A stretch of DNA of 6,104 nt from Lachnospiraceae bacterium (GTDB lineage: Bacteria; Bacillota_A; Clostridia; Lachnospirales; Lachnospiraceae): positions 1-6,104 of the forward strand of contig JAGBQU010000161.1 of NCBI GenBank assembly GCA_017632755.1, written 5' to 3'. The notes under the pieces were generated by a model. That model made no database searches. It worked only from the letters and a program-made list of their open reading frames with translations, and was not told the DNA's origin. Of the stretch, positions 1 through 3,993 are shown one piece after another. Positions within the stretch are counted from its first letter, which is position 1, and each line of letters starts with the position of its first letter. The position numbers were made by a program, and so were the translations under genes.

Positions 1-1059
1 AACCAGACCGCTCTTTAACAGAACTGTCAGGATATCGATCTGGCCGTCTGTAAAGTCCTCATCCGCAAGTGTGCAGGTCGGCATGTCTGCCGCGGCACCT
101 GTCGAAAACAGTGCTCTCGCACCTTCCTGTGCCTTTTTCGCTTCCTCTTCCCCATGCACAAGTTTGGTGAGTTCGTATGCAAGGATCTCCTTTGCCTGGT
201 TAAGCTGGCTGCCCTCCCAGCTGTCCATCGCATCGATCTGCTCAAGCGGAAGGAAGGTCAGCATGCGGATACATTTGAGAACATCCGCATCAGCGACATT
301 TCTCCAGTACTGGTAAAACTCAAACGGAGAGGTCTTGTTGGGATCAAGCCAGACTGCTCCCTTCTGGGTCTTGCCCATCTTTTTGCCCTCCGAGTTGAGA
401 AGCAGCGTGATGGTCATGGCATATGCATCCTTGCCGAGCTTGCGGCGGATGAGTTCCGTACCGCCAAGCATGTTGCTCCACTGATCATCGCCACCAAACT
501 GCATGTTGCAGCCGTATTTCTGGAACAGTGCATAAAAGTCATAGCTCTGCATGATCATGTAGTTGAATTCAAGGAAGCTGAGTCCCTTCTCCATTCTCTG
601 CTTGTAGCACTCTGCCGTAAGCATGCGGTTTACGCTAAAATGCGCTCCCACCTCGCGCAAAACATCCACATAATTCAGATCCAAAAGCCAGTCTGCGTTG
701 TTGACCAAAATCGCCTTCCCTTCGGAAAAATCAATGAATTTGCTCATCTGCTCCTTAAAACAGTCACAGTTGTGCTGAATCTGCTCTTTGGTCATCATCT
801 GACGCATATCCGTTCTCCCGGTCGGATCTCCGATCATGGCGGTTCCTCCGCCGATCAGAGCGATCGGCTTATTGCCTGCCATCTGTAATCTCTTCATCAG
901 ACACAGCGCCATAAAATGTCCCACATGAAGACTGTCTGCCGTCGGATCAAATCCGATATAAAAGGTTGCCTTTCCGTTATTGATCAGATCACGGATCTCC
1001 GCCTCGTCAGTCAGCTGTGCAAGCAGGCCTCTCGCCTGTAATTCTTCGTAAATTTTCAT
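1..1059 (-). CDS. tyrS: Tyrosyl-tRNA synthetase, 3' end cut by window edge
   Basis: Cytoplasmic class I aminoacyl-tRNA synthetase that charges tRNA-Tyr with tyrosine using ATP. The frame is open for 353 codons from ATG at 1059 and runs off the left edge. Visible motifs are the class I HIGH-type signature HVGH (residues 45-48, after GFDPTADSL) and the KMSKS-type loop KMGKT (about 227-231). The stretches [16 protein letters not shown] and [10 protein letters not shown] are typical of bacterial TyrRS. Family members are about 400-420 residues long, so roughly 55-65 residues, mainly the C-terminal S4-like RNA-binding domain, are missing. The start is supported by AAGGAGG at 1075-1069, 9 nt upstream. 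Expression should be controlled by the tyrosine T-box leader upstream. The identification is secure; the gene is incomplete only because of the window border. Confidence 0.97.
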   Translation of the reverse strand, partial: MKIYEELQARGLLAQLTDEAEIRDLINNGKATFYIGFDPTADSLHVGHFMALCLMKRLQMAGNKPIALIGGGTAMIGDPTGRTDMRQMMTKEQIQHNCDCFKEQMSKFIDFSEGKAILVNNADWLLDLNYVDVLREVGAHFSVNRMLTAECYKQRMEKGLSFLEFNYMIMQSYDFYALFQKYGCNMQFGGDDQWSNMLGGTELIRRKLGKDAYAMTITLLLNSEGKKMGKTQKGAVWLDPNKTSPFEFYQYWRNVADADVLKCIRMLTFLPLEQIDAMDSWEGSQLNQAKEILAYELTKLVHGEEEAKKAQEGARALFSTGAAADMPTCTLADEDFTDGQIDILTVLLKSGLV

Positions 1060-1132
1060 TCTCGTTTTCCTCCTTCATTCTTTCCGCGAATGAGTAACTC
1101 GTGCATCCGCACTCGCTCGCGCCCAGCGTCAT
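1007..1132 (-). CDS. Possible small upstream ORF overlapping tyrS start
   Basis: A 41-codon frame starting [10 protein letters not shown] opens at ATG 1132 and ends at 1007, which is 53 nt inside tyrS in a different frame. Its start has a strong Shine-Dalgarno, AGGAGG at 1146-1141, 7 nt before the ATG. That signal is as good as the one of tyrS itself. The frame is also open upstream to an ATG at 1195. The peptide has no recognisable domain, and its C-terminal part is forced by the overlap with tyrS. It could be a translated leader peptide that modulates tyrS, or simply cargo of the hairpin element. The signal is seen; translation is inferred. Confidence 0.3.
   Translation of the reverse strand: MTLGASECGCTSYSFAERMKEENENENLRRITGERPACTAD
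1069..1075 (-). promoter_or_regulatory. Ribosome binding site of tyrS
   Basis: AAGGAGG on the minus strand, 9 nt before the tyrS ATG. It is a near-perfect Shine-Dalgarno sequence and fixes the start codon. It sits 10 bases downstream of the 116-bp hairpin element and inside the possible upstream ORF, so ribosomes translating that ORF would pass over it. Confidence 0.85.
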
Positions 1133-1200
1133 AGCCTTTCCTCCTAAATTCCATGCAAGCATGGATTTCTGCGGAAAGTCCATGACTTTGCTCATTCGCG
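1085..1200 (-). repeat. Hairpin-rich 116-bp element between T-box terminator and tyrS
   Basis: A block bounded by a perfect 10-bp inverted repeat, CGCGAATGAG (1085-1094) and CTCATTCGCG (1191-1200). Inside are two perfect hairpins: AAAGTC/GACTTT (1175-1180 with 1184-1189) and TCCATGC/GCATGGA (1150-1156 with 1159-1165). A third, imperfect pairing (9 of 11) joins 1085-1095 to 1111-1121 and competes with the outer stem. The block begins right after the T-run of the T-box terminator and ends 9 bases before the tyrS Shine-Dalgarno. Terminal inverted repeats with internal hairpins suggest a small non-autonomous (MITE- or REP-like) repeat, but with one copy in view this is inference. No flanking target-site duplication is obvious. 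Confidence 0.5.
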
Positions 1201-1201
1201 C

Positions 1202-1242
1202 AAAAAACCTCGTCCATATATCTTACGATATAAAGGACGAGG
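1202..1242 (-). terminator. T-box intrinsic terminator upstream of tyrS
   Basis: The stem CCTCGTCC/GGACGAGG (1242-1235 with 1215-1208) is extended by an inner TATATC/GATATA-type helix and closed by a 4-nt loop. It is followed on the minus strand by TTTTTT (1207-1202). This is the off-state of the riboswitch. Confidence 0.95.
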
Positions 1243-1248
1243 CTCAAT

Positions 1249-1264
1249 CCCGTGTTACCACCTT
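1249..1264 (-). promoter_or_regulatory. T-box / antiterminator bulge sequence
   Basis: AAGGTGGTAACACGGG matches the conserved T-box consensus. The UGGU bulge is complementary to ACCA, that is NCCA with discriminator A. A possible antiterminator helix pairs TCTGTG (about 1277-1272) with CACGGG (1254-1249); this pairing is my inference and was not folded computationally. Confidence 0.9.
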
Positions 1265-1421
1265 ATTTCACAGACAGCTCACACTGCCTGCCTTGTCGAG
1301 TACGCATGATACTCTGGCACGATAACGGATGCCGGTTCCGTCACAGCCTACTGATCCGGGAAATAAGACATTCATAAAAAATGCATCTCTCCAAGGAAAG
1401 TTCGGTGTGAAGCTCAAAGAG

Positions 1422-1424
1422 GTA
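1422..1424 (-). promoter_or_regulatory. T-box specifier codon UAC (Tyr)
   Basis: The triplet lies in the context GTGAA-UAC-C, the standard specifier-loop setting, on the 3' side of Stem I. It should pair with the tRNA-Tyr anticodon and matches the downstream gene. Confidence 0.9.
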
Positions 1425-1547
1425 TTCACAGATCGTTTCCCGCGCACTTCTCACCATCCAGTTGCTCTCTGTCCGTTCCGCTATCTGCTACTTGTTCTTT
1501 TCATTGCCTTTTTGCTATTCAAATCGTATAACGACTGCTAATATGCT

Positions 1548-1577
1548 AATTTAAGCATAAATCGGGATATCTGTCAA
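1548..1577 (-). promoter_or_regulatory. Putative promoter of the tyrS T-box transcript
   Basis: A perfect -35 TTGACA lies at 1577-1572. The -10 is weak: TTAAAT at 17-nt spacing or TAAATT at 18-nt spacing, each 4 of 6 matches. The predicted start near 1540 would precede Stem I by about 40 nt. The -35 begins only 17 bases after the GH25 stop codon. A perfect 6-bp inverted repeat, TATGCT/AGCATA (1559-1542), flanks the -10. Confidence 0.6.
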
Positions 1578-1594
1578 CCGCATTCTTTGTGCTA

Positions 1595-2737
1595 TTAAGG
1601 CTTTTTCACAAATTGCACATCCAGATCCACGATGCCGTCAATACCGTCCACGTGCCCTTTTTCGGAATACTGCCAAAAGACAAAATGATACGGCGTCTGC
1701 GGTTTCGGCTCATAATCCGCATACCAGACCGGATAGTTCTCCAGCGCTTTCATATCAAAGAGAAAGCCCTCCCAGACCATGTTGCTGTAGATCATGGGAT
1801 CATAACCTGCTGCCCGCACCTTCTCACAAAACGTCTGCGTATTTTTGGTAAACTGCTCCCCGCTCACGTCATCGGTCCGCGCCGCAGTGTCGCGGATGAG
1901 CTCCGGATCATAGACCACCGGCAGCTCAAGCTTTGCACCGGAAAGCTGCGACAGCACAAGCTCTGCCTCCTCCTCGGCCTCTGTCTCATTGACGGCCTGT
2001 GAAAAAAAGTAGACTCCCACATCCAGCCCTGCTGCGTGCGCGTTTTGCAGGTTTTCGGCAAAACGCTTATCCACTCCCAGAGTGCCCGCGCTTCCATAAC
2101 CGCGATAACCGATCCGAAGAAAAGCGAATTCATATCCCGCCGCCTTGACTTTTTCCCAGTTGATCGCTCCCTGATGATGGGAGACATCCACACCTTTCCG
2201 GATCGTATACTCCGGGTCATTCTCATAGGTAATCTCATCGCCGTTTCGCTTAAGGCAGTTCCAGTCATACGTGTGATGAGAAACGGCCGGGTCTATGACC
2301 GCATCATGCCACTCGCCCCATGCATCCACAAAATGGAGCGTTGTCTGTCGAGATTCACCTGTCTGGGAAAAATCTTCCGCTTCCGCTGCTTTCTCGCCTT
2401 GCGGCTCCGTGGTCTCTGTGTCTTGATCCTTAACAGCATCATTCCCTTCTGTGACATCAGCCTCCTGCTCCTGTAAAGTATCCTGCTCTTCCTCGGTATC
2501 ATGCAACTCTGCATCATCCTGCTCTACCGGGATCTGCCCTTCTTCGCCATCCTGCTTTTTTGCCTTCTCCGACTGAGCGAGCCGTGTATCTTCCATGGCT
2601 CCCTCTTGTGTCGTGGTCACACCTGTATCGGCCTTCGCATGCTCGCGACCGATCGTATGCCGCAAAGCGCCTGCCAGGATCACCACAAACAGGACTGCTG
2701 CCGTCAGCGAGATCCCTATCCAAACATTTCTCTTCAT
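1595..2737 (-). CDS. Membrane-anchored GH25 lysozyme-like muramidase
   Basis: Predicted extracytoplasmic muramidase (glycoside hydrolase family 25) cutting N-acetylmuramic beta-1,4 linkages of peptidoglycan. I chose ATG 2737 (380 residues): GAGGA lies 8-9 nt upstream and the hydrophobic segment (about 4-25) then follows a Lys/Arg start. A GTG at 2797 in the same frame would add 20 polar residues. Order of parts: signal anchor; acidic Glu/Gln/Asp-rich linker (about 40-130); short spacer; GH25 domain (about 181-375). The domain starts GVDVSHHQGAINWEKVK (D184) and has GVYFFSQA, the catalytic D-x-E as YDPE (D277, E279), then MIYSN, WYADYEP and FWQYS. All expected active-site features are present. 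No cell-wall-binding repeats are seen. It is likely displayed on the outer membrane face and used in wall remodelling. No terminator follows it before the tyrS promoter. Confidence 0.93.
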   Translation of the reverse strand: MKRNVWIGISLTAAVLFVVILAGALRHTIGREHAKADTGVTTTQEGAMEDTRLAQSEKAKKQDGEEGQIPVEQDDAELHDTEEEQDTLQEQEADVTEGNDAVKDQDTETTEPQGEKAAEAEDFSQTGESRQTTLHFVDAWGEWHDAVIDPAVSHHTYDWNCLKRNGDEITYENDPEYTIRKGVDVSHHQGAINWEKVKAAGYEFAFLRIGYRGYGSAGTLGVDKRFAENLQNAHAAGLDVGVYFFSQAVNETEAEEEAELVLSQLSGAKLELPVVYDPELIRDTAARTDDVSGEQFTKNTQTFCEKVRAAGYDPMIYSNMVWEGFLFDMKALENYPVWYADYEPKPQTPYHFVFWQYSEKGHVDGIDGIVDLDVQFVKKP

Positions 2738-2774
2738 CGCCGTTTTCCTCAATCCTAAACTATTCGGAATATCA

Positions 2775-2821
2775 TAACGATTCAGATCCCTATTCACAAA
2801 AATATATACTCTGAATCGTTA
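2775..2821. repeat. 12-bp perfect inverted repeat upstream of the GH25 gene
   Basis: TAACGATTCAGA (2775-2786) and TCTGAATCGTTA (2810-2821) are perfect inverted copies separated by 23 bases that are AT-rich. The block lies 38-84 bases before the GH25 start. It could be a leader hairpin in the GH25 mRNA or a pair of operator half-sites. It lacks a T-run, so it is not a terminator. Confidence 0.7.
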
Positions 2822-2839
2822 CAGAATATCTTCCTATCC

Positions 2840-2868
2840 AGAATACGCGAAATCTGCTTTTTGTGCAA
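2840..2868 (-). promoter_or_regulatory. Weak candidate promoter for the GH25 gene
   Basis: TTGCAC (2868-2863), 17 bases, TATTCT (2845-2840) on the minus strand, just after the DUF805 terminator. Matches to sigma-A consensus are 3 of 6 and 4 of 6, so this is only a placement guess. If right, the inverted repeat at 2775-2821 lies in the transcribed leader. Confidence 0.3.
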
Positions 2869-2870
2869 TA

Positions 2871-2900
2871 AAAAAGCTCTTAGTCTTTCTAAGAGCTTTT
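2871..2900 (-). terminator. Intrinsic terminator after the DUF805 gene
   Basis: A 12-bp perfect stem AAAAGCTCTTAG/CTAAGAGCTTTT (2900-2889 with 2883-2872) with a 5-nt loop, followed on the minus strand by TTTTTT-A. It lies 45 bases after the DUF805 stop and separates that gene from the GH25 gene. The plus-strand reading has only TTTT, so termination there should be weaker. Confidence 0.9.
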
Positions 2901-2944
2901 CAGCAACATATCATTTTAAATAGCAAATATGTACCGGTCTGCTT

Positions 2945-3301
2945 CTATGCAAACTCTTTCGGGTTCGGTCCAAAATCATTTGTGCCGACCTCACTGTCTG
3001 AGCAGAAGAATACGAGCAGTACGATCCCACCGATGAGCGGAACAAAAGCAAGCAATAACCAGAGACCACTCTTTCCGGTATCATGTAATCTACGGACACA
3101 AACAGCAATACCCGGAAGCATGACTCCAAGTGCGTAGATCGTTGAAAGGATCGGAAGATGGAGTATTCCAGCAATTACACTGATTACCAGACTGACGATG
3201 AAATTGGCAAGTACATATAACCAATATTCTCTTCTTCTGGCCCTTCCTGAAAAAGCTACATAGTTTTTGAGCACACTGACATAGTTGTTTACGATTTCCA
3301 T
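2945..3301 (-). CDS. DUF805 family small membrane protein
   Basis: A 118-residue integral membrane protein of the DUF805 family (the YhaH/YhaI type), whose function is not established. It shows the family marks: FSGRARRREYW near the N terminus (residues 17-27), the loop RRLHDTGKSGLW (about 70-81) and the C-terminal NDFGPNP (108-114). Hydrophobic stretches at about 27-47, 51-69 and 79-100 fit three membrane helices, with the Arg-rich motif loops probably cytoplasmic. Length is normal for the family. The ATG at 3301 is supported by GGGAGG 6-7 nt upstream. The gene stands alone, with its own consensus promoter about 110 bases upstream and a terminator downstream. Neighbours give no hint of its role. 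Confidence 0.93.
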   Translation of the reverse strand: MEIVNNYVSVLKNYVAFSGRARRREYWLYVLANFIVSLVISVIAGILHLPILSTIYALGVMLPGIAVCVRRLHDTGKSGLWLLLAFVPLIGGIVLLVFFCSDSEVGTNDFGPNPKEFA

Positions 3302-3323
3302 TTTTATCCTCCCTCTTTGTGAC

Positions 3324-3341
3324 GGCTTATCAAAATAAGCC
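3324..3341 (-). other. Leader hairpin just before the DUF805 ribosome site
   Basis: A 7-bp perfect stem GGCTTAT/ATAAGCC with a 4-nt loop, ending about 10 bases before the GGGAGG of the DUF805 gene. It has no T-run, so it is not a terminator. It could affect mRNA stability or ribosome access. Confidence 0.55.
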
Positions 3342-3357
3342 AGATAGATAAACCCGG

Positions 3358-3390
3358 ATATTTCGCAGAGTGTTTTCCTCCACGAAATAT
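3358..3390 (-). other. Inverted repeat in the DUF805 leader
   Basis: An 8-bp perfect inverted repeat ATATTTCG/CGAAATAT (3358-3365 with 3383-3390) with a 17-nt spacer. On the minus strand the loop carries TGGAGGAAAAC, a Shine-Dalgarno-like sequence. No convincing start codon or ORF follows it, so I treat it as leader structure only. Confidence 0.45.
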
Positions 3391-3413
3391 GGTTTAATCA
3401 AAATTCACGTAAT

Positions 3414-3442
3414 ATTCTACATCTTATGCACTTTCATGTCAA
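3414..3442 (-). promoter_or_regulatory. Sigma-A promoter of the DUF805 gene
   Basis: A perfect TTGACA (3442-3437), an exact 17-bp spacer and TAGAAT (3419-3414, 5 of 6). It predicts a transcription start near 3407 and a leader of about 105 nt. This is the best promoter match in the window. Confidence 0.8.
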
Positions 3443-3445
3443 TAT

Positions 3446-3532
3446 TTACCGCATCATTTTCAGCACCATTTGCGAAACAATCTCCGTTCTCATCGGATCC
3501 ACTACATCGATGATCCCATCTACTTTTTCATC
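3446..3532 (-). pseudogene. Possible 28-codon gene-end remnant, unidentified
   Basis: A short open frame without a convincing start or ribosome site, reading DGIIDVVDPMRTEIVSQMVL and ending at TAA 3448-3446, just before the DUF805 promoter. The residue pattern looks more protein-like than chance spacer, but it is short and I cannot name a family. Its first codons overlap the end of the neighbouring remnant in another frame. Confidence 0.2.
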
Positions 3533-3693
3533 TTAAACTTGTAGGTGGCCTTCTTAAGACCGGCCTTCTTGATCATTTTGACCACTTTGTTGAACTGCTT
3601 TTTGTCCTTCACATAAATGGTGACCTTGGGAGAGTGAAGATTGAGCCCATCCCCGTCAAACTCGTCATTCCATGCAAGGCTGTAACCCTCTCC
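3520..3693 (-). pseudogene. Chimeric remnant: GH16-like start joined to Lys-rich surface-protein tail
   Basis: The minus-strand frame ending at 3520 reads GYSLAWNDEFDGDGLN (3687-3640). That closely resembles the opening of GH16 beta-glucanase catalytic domains, which typically begin with a 'LVW-DEF-G-LD' pattern. It then switches directly to a Lys-rich stretch PKVTIYVKDKKQFNKVV and KKAGLKKATYKFKMKK with stop. That resembles the C-terminal tails of secreted Firmicutes surface proteins. The whole catalytic domain between would be missing. The frame stays open upstream to an ATG at 3759, but that part is antisense to the AraC remnant and has no ribosome site. I read this as leftovers after an internal deletion. 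The GH16 link rests on about 16 residues and is moderately sure. Confidence 0.45.
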
Positions 3694-3699
3694 GGCTTT

Positions 3700-3921
3700 A
3701 CCGAAAAGCCCGGCTGGGGAACACTCTCGGAAAACCGGATTCAGAACATGAAATATCACTTTGTGATCACGACCGCCCTCCTCGCACGCTACTGTATAGA
3801 GGACGGACTCGAGTTGTCGGTCTCATATGGACTGAGCGACTTCTATATCCAGAAGGCAGATCGCGCCAAAAGCATCGCGGAGATCTCTGCACTGCACACA
3901 CGGATTAAGCTGGATGCGTGA
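3700..3921 (+). pseudogene. AraC-family regulator fragment, truncated at both ends
   Basis: From about GWGTLSENRIQNMKYHF (3715 on) through ALLARYCIEDG, SYGLSDFYIQKAD and SIAEISALH to a TGA at 3919-3921, the frame matches the linker region that precedes the HTH domain in many clostridial AraC-type regulators. The 'YxLSDFYIQ' and 'EIxxLH' signatures are clear. The N-terminal sensor part and the whole C-terminal AraC DNA-binding domain (two HTH motifs) are absent. The only start candidate, GTG at 3634, lies inside the opposing remnant and has a poor ribosome site. It therefore cannot act as a normal regulator. It lies divergent to the GH16-like remnant, as regulator and target gene often do, which suggests one lost sugar-use locus (inference). 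Confidence 0.65.
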
Positions 3922-3925
3922 TGAA

Positions 3926-3962
3926 AAAATCCCACTATCTGCCCGGCAGGTAGTGGGATTTT
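3926..3962 (-). terminator. Strong bidirectional terminator after ppdK
   Basis: A 17-bp stem (3926-3942 with 3946-3962, including one G-U pair) around AAAATCCCACTA/TAGTGGGATTTT with a 3-nt loop. On the minus strand a run of T follows (TTTTTTC), ending the ppdK transcript 32 bases after its stop. On the plus strand TTTTCTTTT follows, so it can also end transcription coming from the AraC remnant. Confidence 0.95.
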
Positions 3963-3993
3963 CTTTTGCAGGTTTTTATATCGTACAGTTCCC

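Larger units (their letters stand above)
1202..1505 (-). ncRNA. Tyrosine-specific T-box riboswitch leader
   Basis: Leader RNA that senses uncharged tRNA-Tyr and allows read-through into tyrS when charging is low. Read on the minus strand, Stem I begins near AAGAACAAGTAG (about 1499-1488), followed by the AGAGAGC motif and the apical element GGATGGTGAGAAG. The specifier loop is GTGAATACC, with tyrosine codon UAC at 1424-1422. Next come the conserved CCGTTATC of the Stem II region and a small hairpin GAGTA/TACTC. The T-box itself, AAGGTGGTAACACGGG (1264-1249), contains UGGU (1260-1257) to pair with the ACCA end of the tRNA. An intrinsic terminator closes the leader. Specifier, discriminator pairing and downstream tyrS agree. 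The exact 5' end is estimated. Confidence 0.95.

Noticed and set aside
154..888. Long plus-strand open frame of 244 codons opposite tyrS
   Set aside because: It is the antisense shadow of tyrS; the minus strand carries clear TyrRS motifs in a continuous frame and the plus frame has no recognisable domain.
1329..1541. Plus-strand open frame with a hydrophobic C-terminal end
   Set aside because: It lies entirely within the complement of the T-box leader, whose conserved RNA motifs explain the sequence; no ribosome site.
2036..2476. Plus-strand open frame of 146 codons opposite the GH25 gene
   Set aside because: Shadow of the GH25 coding sequence; hydrophobic patches arise from complementing acidic and polar codons.
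2738..2797. GTG at 2797 as start of the GH25 protein
   Set aside because: It would place 20 polar residues before the signal anchor and has no good ribosome site, while ATG 2737 has GAGGA at proper spacing.
3520..3759. Intact 79-residue protein starting at 3759
   Set aside because: No ribosome site before the ATG, and the first third is antisense to a recognisable AraC fragment; only the part from about 3693 is kept, as a remnant.
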